64,000 nucleotides of DNA from Streptococcus suis (GTDB lineage: Bacteria > Bacillota > Bacilli > Lactobacillales > Streptococcaceae). The stretch's first letter is position 1. The number at the start of each line of letters is the position of its first letter. Under the pieces are notes generated by a model, which saw only the letters and a list, made by a program, of their open reading frames with translations, did no database searches and had not been told where the DNA came from. A program made the translations under genes and the position numbers. Location: contig JAKTNI010000006.1 of the NCBI GenBank assembly GCA_029593505.1, positions 40,225 through 104,224 of the forward strand, written 5' to 3'. Of this stretch, positions 10,288 to 19,850 are shown one piece after another.

Positions 10288-11199
10288 CTAAGGTAAATAA
10301 TTACCTGCACTCCGATAGATTTCATACCACTCTTCTCTACTTAAATTCACATCAGTTGCTTGAGTAATATTCATCAAACGATCTGTATTCATCGAACCTA
10401 CAACTACTTGAATAGCAGATGGATGACGCAATAACCATGCTACAACAATCGCTTCATAAGAAACTTGATAACGTTGTGCTACATCTTGTAAAACTGCATT
10501 TAATACCGCATAATCTGGATGGTTTACAAAAACTCCCTTTTGCAAATCAATTAAGAAAGGAGACCAAGCTTGAATCGTTATCTTCTTCAATTGACAATAA
10601 TCAATAACCCCTCCATCTCTCATAATCGCTGCAGAATCTTTCATATTAACATGCAGACCTGCATCAATCAATGGTGTATGAGCAGGTGACAACTGAAGTT
10701 GATTAACAACTAATGGTTGATGTAGATAAGACTGTAACAACTCCATTTGGTAAATATTTTGATTACTAACACCAAAATGCAATACTTTCCCATCTTTCTG
10801 TAACGTATAAAAAGCTTCTGCAACTTCTTCAGCATCCATTAAAACATCTGGACGATGTAATGCTAAAACATCTAAATAATCCGTATTTAGACGTTTTAAA
10901 ATACCGTCCACTGATTTGAAAATGTACTCTTTTGAAAAGTCAAAATACCCTTTTCGGATACCACACTTCGACTGCAAAAAGATATCCTCACGTTTTATAC
11001 CAAGATCAGTCATTGCTTGAGCAAAACGAATCTCTGATTCTCCTCCTCCATAAATATCAGCATGATCAAAAAAGTTCATCCCTTGATGTAGACTAGTACT
11101 CACCACCTTACTAGCTTCTTGTCTTGTTAAATCTGCCATTCTCATACAGCCTAATGCAATACGAGAAACAGTCATGCCTGTACACCCTAATTGTTGCAT
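10288..11199 (-). CDS. Aldo/keto reductase
   Basis: A 303-residue NADPH-dependent oxidoreductase of the YdhF-like group. The catalytic tetrad is visible: Asp and Tyr in NFFDHADIYGGGESE, Lys in LQSKCGIRKG and His in LALHRPD. C-terminal residues with VVGSMNTDR form the cofactor-binding segment. The physiological substrate cannot be told from sequence. It is the first gene of a two-gene unit with the acetyltransferase. Confidence 0.9.
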   Translation of the reverse strand: MQQLGCTGMTVSRIALGCMRMADLTRQEASKVVSTSLHQGMNFFDHADIYGGGESEIRFAQAMTDLGIKREDIFLQSKCGIRKGYFDFSKEYIFKSVDGILKRLNTDYLDVLALHRPDVLMDAEEVAEAFYTLQKDGKVLHFGVSNQNIYQMELLQSYLHQPLVVNQLQLSPAHTPLIDAGLHVNMKDSAAIMRDGGVIDYCQLKKITIQAWSPFLIDLQKGVFVNHPDYAVLNAVLQDVAQRYQVSYEAIVVAWLLRHPSAIQVVVGSMNTDRLMNITQATDVNLSREEWYEIYRSAGNYLP

Positions 11200-11255
11200 T
11201 GTTCTACCACCTCATCAATCTATTATCACAGAATTAAGCCACCTAATACAATAAA

Positions 11256-11280
11256 AATAGCTATGAATGTCATAGCTATT
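11256..11280 (-). terminator. Terminator of the cold-shock gene
   Basis: Minus-strand stem AATAGCTATGA / TCATAGCTATT with a 3-base loop followed by TTTATTG, 14 bases downstream of the cold-shock stop codon. Confidence 0.85.
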
Positions 11281-11293
11281 TGTTTAGTCTATA

Positions 11294-11497
11294 TTAAACA
11301 ACTTTTGTAATGTTTGTTGCTTGTGGGCCACGTTGACCTTCTTCAATGTCAAATGTTACCTTCTGACCTTCATCCAATGATTTAAAACCATCTGATTGGA
11401 TTTCAGAAAAGTGTGCAAACACATCTGAGCCATTTTCTTGTGAAATAAATCCAAAGCCTTTTTCTGCGTTAAACCATTTTACTGTACCTTGTGTCAT
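11294..11497 (-). CDS. Cold-shock protein (CspA family)
   Basis: A 67-residue single cold-shock OB-fold domain that binds single-stranded RNA or DNA as an RNA chaperone. Both RNA-binding motifs are present: RNP1 GFGFI within [12 protein letters not shown] and RNP2 VFAHFS. The length is typical. It is monocistronic, with its own promoter, a leader of roughly 90 bases and a terminator. Confidence 0.95.
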   Translation of the reverse strand: MTQGTVKWFNAEKGFGFISQENGSDVFAHFSEIQSDGFKSLDEGQKVTFDIEEGQRGPQATNITKVV

Positions 11498-11594
11498 TTG
11501 AGTTACCTCTTTTTATTTATTTTGTAAAAACTAGCAAGAGGAAAAACAAAAGATTACACTGATACTTAAACTCTAAAACTTATTTACAATCCTT

Positions 11595-11623
11595 ATACTA
11601 ACACGATCATAATGATAAGTCAA
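11595..11623 (-). promoter_or_regulatory. Promoter of the cold-shock gene
   Basis: On the minus strand TTGACT (11618-11623), 17 bases, then TAGTAT (11595-11600) preceded by TG as an extended -10. It predicts a 5' leader of about 90 bases. Leaders of this kind in csp genes often fold differently at low temperature (family knowledge). Confidence 0.75.
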
Positions 11624-11700
11624 GGATAAAGTCCACTATATCTTAAAAAGAAAATCTTAATATACTATTTAATTAAATTTTTCAAAAACTCATTACCAAA

Positions 11701-11730
11701 ACAAAAAGCCCATTTTTGTAGGCTTTTTGT
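11701..11730 (-). terminator. Terminator of rpsD
   Basis: Perfect 10-bp stem ACAAAAAGCC / GGCTTTTTGT with a 10-base loop, 17 bases past the rpsD stop on the minus strand and followed by TTTTGG. Confidence 0.85.
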
Positions 11731-11746
11731 AAGATATCTCTTAAAA

Positions 11747-12358
11747 TTAAAGCATTTTGTTGTAGAATTCAACGACAAGTGCTTCATTGATTTCTGGGTT
11801 GATTTCATCACGTTCTGGTAAACGAGTCAATGAACCTTCCAATTTTTCAGAATCAAATGATACAAATGCTGGACGTCCAAGAGTTGCTTCAACAGCCTCA
11901 AGGATAGCTGGAACTTTCAATGATTTCTCACGAACTGAAATCACTTGACCAACTTCAACGCGGAATGAAGGAATATCAACGCGTTTGCCATCAACAAGGA
12001 TATGACCGTGGTTTACGAATTGACGAGCTTGACGACGAGTAGTTGCCAAACCAAGACGGTAAACTACGTTATCCAAACGACGCTCCAAAAGAAGCATGAA
12101 GTTAAAACCAAGAGTACCTTGTTTAATTTTAGTAGCTTGTACGAACAAGTTACGGAATTGTTTTTCACCCAAACCGTAAGAGAAGCGCAATTTTTGTTTC
12201 TCAGCTAATTGCAATCCATATTCTGATAATTTAGAACGGTTATTTGGTCCGTGTTGACCCGGTACGTAGTTACGACGTGCCAATTCTTTACCTGTACCTG
12301 TCAATGACAAGCCAAGACGACGAGCTTGTTTCCAAGATGGTCCTGTATAACGTGACAT
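11747..12358 (-). CDS. rpsD: 30S ribosomal protein S4
   Basis: Primary 16S rRNA-binding protein and assembly initiator of the 30S subunit. The 203-residue protein has the N-terminal S4 domain ([20 protein letters not shown]) and the S4 RNA-binding domain ([20 protein letters not shown], about residues 93-112). A strong GGAGG site precedes the ATG. The gene stands alone away from the main ribosomal operons, as in other Firmicutes. Confidence 0.98.
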   Translation of the reverse strand: MSRYTGPSWKQARRLGLSLTGTGKELARRNYVPGQHGPNNRSKLSEYGLQLAEKQKLRFSYGLGEKQFRNLFVQATKIKQGTLGFNFMLLLERRLDNVVYRLGLATTRRQARQFVNHGHILVDGKRVDIPSFRVEVGQVISVREKSLKVPAILEAVEATLGRPAFVSFDSEKLEGSLTRLPERDEINPEINEALVVEFYNKML

Positions 12359-12547
12359 ATAAATGTCCTCCTATAAATAATAATATTTGTAGGAAATAAC
12401 GTATTAAGTAAACCTGATTCGTGCAGAAAGCCTTCATCGAAACAGCAACGATTACTCTTCTTGCTGACCTTCTGTTGACGAGCTTCATTTCACTCTGCTG
12501 TTATTTCACACAAAATTTAGTATAACATATTCTGAAGATGCTGTAAA
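12359..12547 (-). promoter_or_regulatory. rpsD promoter and long 5' leader, possible S4 autoregulatory leader
   Basis: The promoter on the minus strand is TTTACA (12542-12547), 17 bases, then TATACT (12519-12524) with an upstream TG. Transcription would start near 12512, giving a leader of about 150 bases. Firmicute rpsD leaders often bind S4 to repress translation; whether this one does is inference, because I could not fold it. In the rest of the gene-free stretch (12548-12679) I see nothing definite. Confidence 0.6.
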
Positions 12548-12679
12548 GTATTACATACTACTTTCGAAAGCTCTAACGAGACCCTTGACTAGACTTAAAA
12601 TGTTTAACATTCTTGCTAACTCCTGAACAATTTTACTAAACAGTAAGATAATGTAACATGCATTTCCGAAACTGTCAAC

Positions 12680-13405
12680 CTATTGTAATTCTAAGTAGGT
12701 TAAAATATCTTTTTTATAAGTCAATTTCGCTATTTCAGGATTTTTTTCTTCTCGCCAATTCATTTTCAATTCTGCAATAATTTGCCCTGGTTTATTATTC
12801 AAAATGTAGATACGATCACTAAGTTCAATCGCTTCATCAATGCTGTGGGTTATTAAAAGAGTTGTCAAGTTTAATTGCTTATGGATACTGAGATACCATT
12901 TATGAAGTTCCATTTTTGTCATCTCATCTAATGCGCTAAAAGCTTCGTCTAATAAAAATACATCTTGTCCGAACATATAGGTGCGTAAAAGCGCAACTCT
13001 CTGTCGCATTCCTCCGCTTAACTCGTGGGGATAACGATTGCGAATATCTGATAAATTAAAGGTCAATAACAATTCTTCTGCACGTAGCACAGCATCTTTC
13101 TTTGCAACTCCTTGAATGATCAAAGGCAAAATAATATTACCCAATACTGTTTTATGCTCTAGAAGTAAATCCTTTTGAAGCATGTAGCTGACTTTCCCAC
13201 TTGGATTGACAACATTGTCAACTAAAATCTGTCCTTGTTCAACGGGTAAAATTCCTGCAATTAGATTGAAAAGAGTAGTCTTTCCAACACCACTCGGTCC
13301 TAAAATAGAAACAATTTCTCCTGTTTGAACTGTTAAATTAATCTGTTTTAAAATTGCTGTGTGATCGTAACGATACGACACATTTTCAAGTATTATCTTA
13401 GTCAT
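12680..13405 (-). CDS. ABC transporter ATPase, probable thiamine-precursor importer
   Basis: A 241-residue ATPase with Walker A (GPSGVGKTT near residue 36), Q-loop (MLQKD), signature ELSGGMRQRV, Walker B (VFLLDEAFSALD) and the switch His (LITHS). It belongs to the nitrate/sulfonate/taurine-type importer ATPases. It energises the permease and binding protein encoded just upstream under a TPP riboswitch. Its ATG overlaps the stop of the binding-protein gene by one base (TAATG). Confidence 0.88.
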   Translation of the reverse strand: MTKIILENVSYRYDHTAILKQINLTVQTGEIVSILGPSGVGKTTLFNLIAGILPVEQGQILVDNVVNPSGKVSYMLQKDLLLEHKTVLGNIILPLIIQGVAKKDAVLRAEELLLTFNLSDIRNRYPHELSGGMRQRVALLRTYMFGQDVFLLDEAFSALDEMTKMELHKWYLSIHKQLNLTTLLITHSIDEAIELSDRIYILNNKPGQIIAELKMNWREEKNPEIAKLTYKKDILTYLELQ

Positions 13406-14412
13406 TAGTTGATGTATTCATTTGAAAAACCTTTATCTTTCAAATCATTTTCTAAAATTCCATTTTCATTCGCCCATTTGTAAAAAGCATTCCAGCGTTT
13501 TGCATCAAATTGTCCCCATTTTTCAGGGTCACTTGCATACTGACCAGAAAGATACTTTTGTGAAGCAAGAACAAATTCTTCTTGTGACTGCAATTCAGGT
13601 GCGTTTTTTATAAGAATTTTAGCACTTTCTTCAGGATATTTGATGGCATATTGATAACCTTTTTTTATGGCTGCTAATACTTTTTTGGCTTCTTCAGGAT
13701 TTTGGGCTAGATAATCATTGTTTGCAATAATGACTGGTGAATAATAGTCAAACTCCGAAGCATAATCACGTAAATAAAAGAAATTCGTATCCATACCTTC
13801 CCGCTCCGCCATAATACCGTCCCAGCCTTGATAAATCCACGCCGCATCAAACATACTATTAGCAATCGGGGTTACCGAATTAGATTCTGTATTTGGAACT
13901 TTTTCTACTTTTTCAAAATCTCCACCTTGGTCTTTCAAAAGCGTTGTTAATATGGCTAATTCAACGGGATCATTCCATGTACCATATTTTTTCCCCTCCA
14001 AATCTTTTGGATTCGCAACATTTGCCGATCCAGCAGAAATAATGCCAGATGTATTATGTTCTATAATTGCAGCAACCGCTGTTATTCCAGCACCTTTTTC
14101 CAATTTTTTAGCCATACTATCTTGGAAATAAATAGCAAAAGGAGCTTTTCCGTTGATGACTAAATCAGAAGAGCTATCTTCTGGTGGCAATTTTATATCC
14201 ACATTTACACCAGCCTCTTCAAAGTAACCTAATTCTTTGGCAACATAAAGACCAGTATGGTTGGTATTTGGAGACCAGTCCAATATAAAATCAATAGTTT
14301 TTGCTTCTGATGAGGAACTTGTAGTTTGTTGTTTATCAGAAGAACAAGCTGCTAAACTACTAAGAGTGAGACTAGCACATACTGCCAATCCAAGTTTAAA
14401 TACCTTTTTCAT
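13405..14412 (-). CDS. ThiY/NMT1-like substrate-binding lipoprotein
   Basis: A 335-residue extracellular binding protein. The signal peptide ends in a lipobox (LSSLAAC), so Cys21 should be lipidated and tether the protein to the membrane. The NMT1/THI5-like fold shows as IDFILDWSPNTNHTGLYVAK, typical of binding proteins for pyrimidine precursors such as formylaminopyrimidine (family knowledge). Start ATG at 14412 is supported by AAAGGAG six bases upstream and by the signal peptide. The exact ligand, thiamine or an HMP-like precursor, is not provable from sequence. Confidence 0.88.
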   Translation of the reverse strand: MKKVFKLGLAVCASLTLSSLAACSSDKQQTTSSSSEAKTIDFILDWSPNTNHTGLYVAKELGYFEEAGVNVDIKLPPEDSSSDLVINGKAPFAIYFQDSMAKKLEKGAGITAVAAIIEHNTSGIISAGSANVANPKDLEGKKYGTWNDPVELAILTTLLKDQGGDFEKVEKVPNTESNSVTPIANSMFDAAWIYQGWDGIMAEREGMDTNFFYLRDYASEFDYYSPVIIANNDYLAQNPEEAKKVLAAIKKGYQYAIKYPEESAKILIKNAPELQSQEEFVLASQKYLSGQYASDPEKWGQFDAKRWNAFYKWANENGILENDLKDKGFSNEYIN

Positions 14413-14425
14413 AATAAACTCCTTT

Positions 14426-15181
14426 CTATTGATGCTCTGGTTTCCATTTAATGACCCATCTTTCACTAATATCTACTAATTTCATTCCTAATAAACTAAT
14501 CAGTGATGTGAGAACAATAATGGCAAACATCGTGTCGTATTGGAACAGTTTTCTGGACTGAATCATATAAACTCCCAACCCTTCAAAACCACCTAACCAT
14601 TCAGACACGACTGTAGTAATAAAAGCATAAGAAACACTGACACGAAGTCCAGCATAAAAATACGGAAGACTATTTGGGATTTTCAAATGCCACAAAATCT
14701 GCCAAGGACTAGCTCTCATAAGACGAAAGAGGCATAACATATCTTGATCACACTGCCTAAAACCATCTAAAATACTAATAATAATAGGAAATGTCGTCGT
14801 TAAAATAATCAAAACAACCTTAGGAATTACGCCATATCCCAACCATAAAATTAAAATTGGTGCCATCGCAATAGTAGGAATGGTTTGAATAATGACCAAA
14901 ACTGGATACAGCATTTCATTAAACCAACTAAAACGATCCATCACAATAGACAGTAAACAAGCAATCAATACTCCCAGCATCAGTCCAATAAGAGCTGTTC
15001 GTAAGGTAAACCAAGAATGTTGCCACAAAAGTTCACGATCTCTGATAAAGGCACCTAGAATAGCAAAAGGTGTCGGCATAATGTATTTAGGCAAAAGTTT
15101 CATCCAACCAGCTACCTGCCAAGTAATGAGAATAGCAGCAATTCCCAACCAACTCATTTGTTTATGAACGATAGTTTTCAA
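14426..15181 (-). CDS. ABC transporter permease, thiamine-precursor importer
   Basis: A permease of about 251 residues with six membrane spans and the coupling-loop motif (FRLMRASPWQILWHLKIPNS). The start is uncertain. A TTG at 15181 has GAGGA five bases upstream and is chosen. An ATG at 15211 and an ATG at 15157 are in frame but lack ribosome sites. The 5' end overlaps the thiamine-binding gene, implying coupled translation. Confidence 0.87.
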   Translation of the reverse strand: MKTIVHKQMSWLGIAAILITWQVAGWMKLLPKYIMPTPFAILGAFIRDRELLWQHSWFTLRTALIGLMLGVLIACLLSIVMDRFSWFNEMLYPVLVIIQTIPTIAMAPILILWLGYGVIPKVVLIILTTTFPIIISILDGFRQCDQDMLCLFRLMRASPWQILWHLKIPNSLPYFYAGLRVSVSYAFITTVVSEWLGGFEGLGVYMIQSRKLFQYDTMFAIIVLTSLISLLGMKLVDISERWVIKWKPEHQ

Positions 15182-15440
15182 TTTTTTCCTCAATTGATAA
15201 GATATTCCCATAATTTATTTTGACATTTGCAAATATATTATCTGCATCTTCTCCTGCAATTTCGATAGCAGATTTTAAAATAGGCATGAGAACCTCCCAT
15301 TCTCCTTCCAAAACTGTTTCAAAGGGGGTCACGACTTGTTTGACAGGTTGCTTCTGTAAATAAGCAATTACTTTCTCTATCACAGCTAAACGATCTGAGC
15401 TAGATAGAGGAAGAATTTGCAACGCAATACTAGCTTTCAT
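15162..15440 (-). CDS. Thiamine-binding protein (MTH1187/YkoF-like)
   Basis: A 92-residue protein with the MTH1187-type ferredoxin-like fold pattern: ASIALQILPL at the N-terminus and a central EGEWEVLMPILKSAIE. These small cytoplasmic proteins bind thiamine or its pyrimidine and accompany thiamine-related importers. It is the first gene after the TPP riboswitch and has a strong AAAGGAGG site, supporting a thiamine-linked role for the operon. Confidence 0.82.
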   Translation of the reverse strand: MKASIALQILPLSSSDRLAVIEKVIAYLQKQPVKQVVTPFETVLEGEWEVLMPILKSAIEIAGEDADNIFANVKINYGNILSIEEKIENYRS

Positions 15441-15468
15441 ACTTCCTCCTTTCTTTTCTCTATCACAT

Positions 15469-15501
15469 AAAAAAAGCGCACTTCTCCCATGGAAAAATGC
15501 T
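15469..15501 (-). terminator. Riboswitch-controlled intrinsic terminator
   Basis: On the minus strand GCATTTTTCC pairs with GGAGAAGTGC (two G-U pairs), followed shortly by seven T residues. It lies between the TPP aptamer and the first gene, so TPP binding would be expected to allow this stem and stop transcription. Confidence 0.8.
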
Positions 15502-15518
15502 TACTCTTGTCTTTATCA

Positions 15519-15595
15519 TTCCCTACGCTAGCATTACCTAGATCAGGTGCGGTCGAAGCTTACACTTCCTCTCAGACTGTACACAGACTCCCATA
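15519..15595 (-). promoter_or_regulatory. TPP riboswitch (THI element)
   Basis: The minus strand carries the conserved aptamer blocks in order: GGGAGTC, CTGAGA, then ACCTGATCTAGGTAATGC and AGCGTAGGGAA. These are the diagnostic pyrimidine- and pyrophosphate-sensor segments of the THI box. The element precedes the thiamine-binding/ABC transporter operon. Family knowledge predicts it switches the operon off when thiamine pyrophosphate is plentiful. Confidence 0.97.
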
Positions 15596-15601
15596 ACGAT
15601 T

Positions 15602-15630
15602 ATTATAGTGAAAATAGCGTAAAAAAGCAA
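15602..15630 (-). promoter_or_regulatory. Promoter of the thiamine transporter operon
   Basis: On the minus strand TTGCTT (15625-15630), 17 bases, then a consensus TATAAT (15602-15607). Transcription would start just ahead of the TPP aptamer. Confidence 0.75.
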
Positions 15631-15658
15631 GCGAAAAAAACGCTTGCACAATGTTCGA

Positions 15659-15910
15659 CTAATCCAAATAATGAATCAAAATTTTCTCGGTTAAAATATC
15701 CGAATAAGTATAAGATTCCACAAACGTATTATTTGGGTCTTCAAATTCAACAATGAATAAGGATTGGTAAACTTCTAGAATACGACCTCGCTTATTTTTT
15801 TCGCGTTTACGACCATTTTCAAGAGTCAATTCAACCACCTGTCCCTCATGATCCTTAATGTCCTGTTTAATTTGTTTCATTTTAGCAACATCTGTAAATG
15901 CATCACTCAT
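15659..15910 (-). CDS. Veg-family protein
   Basis: An 83-residue protein matching the Veg family pattern, which has a small SH3-like beta barrel (GQVVELTLENGRKREKNKRG … SYTYSDILTE). In Bacillus subtilis Veg affects biofilm and sporulation; its streptococcal role is unknown. It begins 3 bases after the dnaB stop and is probably the last gene of the gdpP-rplI-dnaB unit. Confidence 0.8.
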   Translation of the reverse strand: MSDAFTDVAKMKQIKQDIKDHEGQVVELTLENGRKREKNKRGRILEVYQSLFIVEFEDPNNTFVESYTYSDILTEKILIHYLD

Positions 15911-15913
15911 TCT

Positions 15914-17269
15914 TTATCCATCCTCTCTCTTAGAAATGCTTGCAAATTTATTATATTCTTTCTGGAACATCAGTTCCACCGTACCACGCGCACCTGAACG
16001 GTTCTTCTCGATAATCACCTCAACTGTATTATTCGGAATACCACCATCAGTCTTCTCTCCACGCTCGTAGTAATCATCTCTATAAAGAAATGCAACAATA
16101 TCCGCATCTTGCTCAATCGAACCTGATTCACGAATGTCCGACAAAACAGGACGCTTATCTTGCCGTTGTTCAACTCCACGTGAAAGCTGGCTAAGAGCCA
16201 TCACAGGCACTTTCAACTCTTTCGCTAAAATTTTTAGTTGACGAGAAATTTCCGAAACCTCTTGTTGACGATTTTCACGACCAGTTCCCGTAATCAACTG
16301 TAGGTAATCAATCAAAATTAGACCCAAATTGCCTGTTTCCTGAGCTAATTTACGCGCTCGAGAACGAATTTCTGTAATCTTAATCCCCGGCGTGTCATCA
16401 ATGTAAATACTTGCTCGGGCAAGATTAGCTTGAGCTACCATGTACTTGTTCCACTCTTCCTGAGTTAAATGCCCCGTACGAATAGCTCTTGAATTGATAA
16501 CACCTTCTGAGGCTAACATACGGTCAACCAAGCTTTCCGCACCCATCTCCAAAGAGAAGATAGCGACTGTCAGCCCCAATTTCGTACCAATATTTTGTGC
16601 AATATTGAGGGCAAAGGCTGTCTTACCAACAGCAGGACGAGCTGCTAGGATAATCAATTCCTCTTCATGAAGACCAGTCGTCATCGCGTCCAAAGCTGGA
16701 TAGCCTGTTGCAATTCCTGTAATCTCCGATGTCTGCTTAGCACGAGTTTCAAGATTATCAAAGTTAATGTTTAAAACATCATCAATGCGCTTGAATCCAC
16801 TCCGACTGGTTCCTTCACTAACATCAATGAGAGCTTTTTCTGCAGTAGCAATAATATCATCTGAAGCATCTGCTCCCTCATAAGCTTGATTTACTGCATC
16901 AGTCAGACGAGAAATCAATTTACGCAGGTTTGACTTTTCAGCTACTATCTTGGCATAAAATTCAGCATTCGCCGCAGTGGGAACAGAACCAATAATCTCT
17001 GCCAAATAAGCTAAGCCACCAATATTTTCTAAATCACCGTGATTCACTAAGTAATTACGCATAGTGGTCGCATCAATTGCTTCATTTTTATCAGAGAGTT
17101 CTATCATAGCTTTGAAAATCAGCTTATGAGCATATTTGAAAAAATCATCTGCCTCAATATACTCACGCACAAAAACTAACTTACTCTCATCTAGGAAAAT
17201 GGCTCCCAAAACAGATTGTTCCGCTAAAATATCTTGTGGTTGAACTCTCAATTCATCTACTTCTGCCAA
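15914..17269 (-). CDS. dnaB: Replicative DNA helicase DnaB
   Basis: Hexameric 5'-3' helicase of the replication fork (named DnaC in Bacillus). The N-terminal DnaB domain begins QPQDILAEQSVLGAIFLDE, and the RecA-like core has Walker A ARPAVGKTAFALNIA and the GLILIDYLQLI Walker B. Start TTG at 17269 is chosen because AGGAGGTG lies about six bases upstream; an upstream in-frame GTG precedes that ribosome site. That gives 451 residues, normal for the family. It follows rplI by 33 bases. Confidence 0.96.
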   Translation of the reverse strand: MAEVDELRVQPQDILAEQSVLGAIFLDESKLVFVREYIEADDFFKYAHKLIFKAMIELSDKNEAIDATTMRNYLVNHGDLENIGGLAYLAEIIGSVPTAANAEFYAKIVAEKSNLRKLISRLTDAVNQAYEGADASDDIIATAEKALIDVSEGTSRSGFKRIDDVLNINFDNLETRAKQTSEITGIATGYPALDAMTTGLHEEELIILAARPAVGKTAFALNIAQNIGTKLGLTVAIFSLEMGAESLVDRMLASEGVINSRAIRTGHLTQEEWNKYMVAQANLARASIYIDDTPGIKITEIRSRARKLAQETGNLGLILIDYLQLITGTGRENRQQEVSEISRQLKILAKELKVPVMALSQLSRGVEQRQDKRPVLSDIRESGSIEQDADIVAFLYRDDYYERGEKTDGGIPNNTVEVIIEKNRSGARGTVELMFQKEYNKFASISKREDG

Positions 17270-17302
17270 GATTTCACCTCCTCTCACATGGATTTTTTAC
17301 TA

Positions 17303-17755
17303 CTAAGCTTCTTTAATGCTCAAATTGATTGTACCAACAACATCTTGATAGATTTTTACAGGTACATCAATCAAGCCAATAGCACGAATAGGATGATCCA
17401 ACTGAATATTTCGTTTATCAACTTTGATACCAAATTGCTTATCCAATTCGTCTGCAATTTTTTTGCTAGTAATGGAACCAAAAGTACGACCATCTGGTCC
17501 TACCTTCTCTACAAATTGAACGATGGTTGTTTCTTCAGCCAACTTGTTTTTAATAGCTTCAGCAGTAGCTAACATTTCAGCATGTGCTTTTTCCTTCGCT
17601 TTTTCTTGACCACGAAGAGCACTGATTGCTTGATTTGTTGCTTCCTTTGCTAAATTTTTCTTAATCAAGAAATTGTTGGCGTAGCCAGTTGGTACTTCTT
17701 TGATTTCTCCCTTTTTCCCTTGACCCTTTACATCTGCTAAAAAAATCACCTTCAT
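17303..17755 (-). CDS. rplI: 50S ribosomal protein L9
   Basis: A 150-residue protein with the L9 N-terminal signature ([17 protein letters not shown], about residues 24-40), a long connecting helix rich in Lys, Ala and Glu, and the C-terminal rRNA-binding domain. It lies between gdpP and dnaB on the minus strand, a conserved Firmicute arrangement. Confidence 0.97.
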   Translation of the reverse strand: MKVIFLADVKGQGKKGEIKEVPTGYANNFLIKKNLAKEATNQAISALRGQEKAKEKAHAEMLATAEAIKNKLAEETTIVQFVEKVGPDGRTFGSITSKKIADELDKQFGIKVDKRNIQLDHPIRAIGLIDVPVKIYQDVVGTINLSIKEA

Positions 17756-17769
17756 ATGTGTTCCTCCTA

Positions 17770-19731
17770 TTATTCTTTGATTTCCTCACGGATTTGTTCC
17801 GTTACTATTGCACATACAGATTCAATCGTTTGATCATATACTTGAGCAGCAGCTAAATTAAAATGACCTCCACCACCCAGGCTTTCCATTATTCGCTGAA
17901 CATTTACCTTATTACGACTTCGAGCAGAAATGGCGATATAGCCTTTAGTATTTCTAGTAATAACAAAGACTGCCTCAATTCCAGCCATATCTAGTATGGT
18001 GTCAGCTGCTTTACTTGGAATGATCGTATCATACTCTTTCATATCATCGCCACAAGCAATAACAATGCCCTGTTCTATTTTTTGTCCTTGTAAAATCAAC
18101 TCATTAATCTGTCGGTAATCATCAAAATCGGTTGCTGAAATCTGCTGAATTTCTATATTATCACTACCACGTGTTCGCAAATAGCTAGCCACATCAAATG
18201 TTCGGCTCGTTACTCTAGATTGAAAATTTTTAGTATCCAGCATAATTCCAGCCATTAGTAAACTAGCTTGTAGACGGTTTAACTTATGATGTTTATCGTT
18301 TTGAAATTGAATCAACTCTGTCACCAACTCACTTGCCGAACTAGCTCCGCTCTCAATATAAGTTAAAACAGCATTGTTAGGAAAATCAGTATCTCTACGA
18401 TGATGATCCACAACAACTACCTGAGTGAATTGTTCATAAAAATCCTTATCCAGTGTCAACCCGATTTTCGAATGATCAACCATGATTAGTAAAGACTGCA
18501 TGGTTATCATTTCTTTTGCTTCTTCCAGCCTTATCAGATTAGAGCAATTTTCCTCACTCAATTTTTGAATAGCACGGGCAATATCAGGTGCCATTTCCTC
18601 AGATTTATAAACAGTATAGGCATTACCCATAATATTTTGAGCAAAATACTGCATGCCCACAGCTGCACCCAGAGCATCCATATCTAAATTACGATGCCCT
18701 ACAACAAAGACAGCATCTACTGACTTTAACTTATCTGATACAGCGGTCATCATTGCACGGGTACGTGTACGGGTGCGTTTTGTTGATGATGCAGATCCTC
18801 CTCCAAAGAAGAGCGGTTGTCTACTTTCATCATTTTCCTTCACGACAGCTTGGTCTCCACCTCTAACTTCAGCCATATTGAGATTTTGGAGAGCAACTTG
18901 TCCTATTTGATGGTGATTATCATTGCCATAAGCTAATCCCATACTCAATGTTAAACCAAGCTCCATCTTCTTAGCTTCTTCACGAAATTTATCAATAATC
19001 GAAAACTTATTATCAATTAATTTTTCTAAAACAGCATAATCCGTAAAAAAGTAGAAGCGATCCATCGTTCCACGCCGATAATAAATCTGGTAATCGTGAC
19101 AAAAATCTGATACAAATTGAGCCAAAAAAGAGTTGACTTGACTGATTTCTGAATCAGTTAATACATCTTCCAATTCATCATAATTATCAATCGAAATAAT
19201 ACCAATAACAGGACGACTACCAATCAAATTATTGGTAGCAAAATATTCCATTGATGTATCAAAGAAATAGAATAATCCTTGTTCCAGATCTGCAGTGACA
19301 GCATATCTTTTTCCTGAAATATTGATATAAGTCTGCTCATCATCCAAACCAACATCAATGATTTCACGTAGACTTCTCTGATTAAATTCCCCATTTTCCT
19401 GCGCAAGAATCAACTCGGCAAAAGGATTACACCATTCCACTTCACCACTACTAATAAGAATTTTCACAACTCCTACAGGCATTTTTTTCAATAGCGACAT
19501 TAAACCTGAATTAACCTGATTATTTAGATAATCAATTTGTTCTAATTCGCTAAGCTCATAAGAATGTTTTTGGTAAACAAAAATTACTGTCAGTAGTACA
19601 AGACTGAACAAGAGAGCAAAGATTGTAAAGGTACCTGTTGGAAATAGTCGGTGGACAATACCAACTACCCCAAATAAAATAATACCTATCATAACAAAAT
19701 GAATTGTCGAAAAACGAAATTTTTTCATCAC
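17770..19731 (-). CDS. gdpP: Cyclic-di-AMP phosphodiesterase GdpP
   Basis: A 653-residue membrane-bound enzyme that hydrolyses c-di-AMP to pApA. It has two N-terminal membrane spans (residues 8-52), a degenerate PAS domain, a degenerate GGDEF domain, then DHH and DHHA1 domains. DHH motifs seen are [10 protein letters not shown] and [12 protein letters not shown]; the DHHA1 glycine loop is [10 protein letters not shown]. An extended -10 (TGGTACAAT, 19747-19752 on the minus strand) lies just upstream. It heads the gdpP-rplI-dnaB unit. Confidence 0.95.
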   Translation of the reverse strand: MMKKFRFSTIHFVMIGIILFGVVGIVHRLFPTGTFTIFALLFSLVLLTVIFVYQKHSYELSELEQIDYLNNQVNSGLMSLLKKMPVGVVKILISSGEVEWCNPFAELILAQENGEFNQRSLREIIDVGLDDEQTYINISGKRYAVTADLEQGLFYFFDTSMEYFATNNLIGSRPVIGIISIDNYDELEDVLTDSEISQVNSFLAQFVSDFCHDYQIYYRRGTMDRFYFFTDYAVLEKLIDNKFSIIDKFREEAKKMELGLTLSMGLAYGNDNHHQIGQVALQNLNMAEVRGGDQAVVKENDESRQPLFFGGGSASSTKRTRTRTRAMMTAVSDKLKSVDAVFVVGHRNLDMDALGAAVGMQYFAQNIMGNAYTVYKSEEMAPDIARAIQKLSEENCSNLIRLEEAKEMITMQSLLIMVDHSKIGLTLDKDFYEQFTQVVVVDHHRRDTDFPNNAVLTYIESGASSASELVTELIQFQNDKHHKLNRLQASLLMAGIMLDTKNFQSRVTSRTFDVASYLRTRGSDNIEIQQISATDFDDYRQINELILQGQKIEQGIVIACGDDMKEYDTIIPSKAADTILDMAGIEAVFVITRNTKGYIAISARSRNKVNVQRIMESLGGGGHFNLAAAQVYDQTIESVCAIVTEQIREEIKE

Positions 19732-19821
19732 TAACCTCTGCCTGCCATTGTACCATAAAATGAGTAAAATGACTAGTTTTCACATAATTTTAAAGCGACT
19801 GTTATAAAGTTGACACGAAAC

Positions 19822-19850
19822 AAAAAGACAGCCTTACTGACTGCCTTTTT
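19822..19850 (-). terminator. Terminator of mnmG
   Basis: On the minus strand AAAAAGGCAGTC pairs with GGCTGTCTTTTT (two G-U pairs, 5-base loop) and ends in a T-run. The stem includes the last codons and stop of mnmG. Confidence 0.8.

Noticed and set aside
18653..18910. Open frame on the plus strand opposite gdpP.
   Set aside because: Antisense shadow; composition is explained by the codons of gdpP on the other strand.
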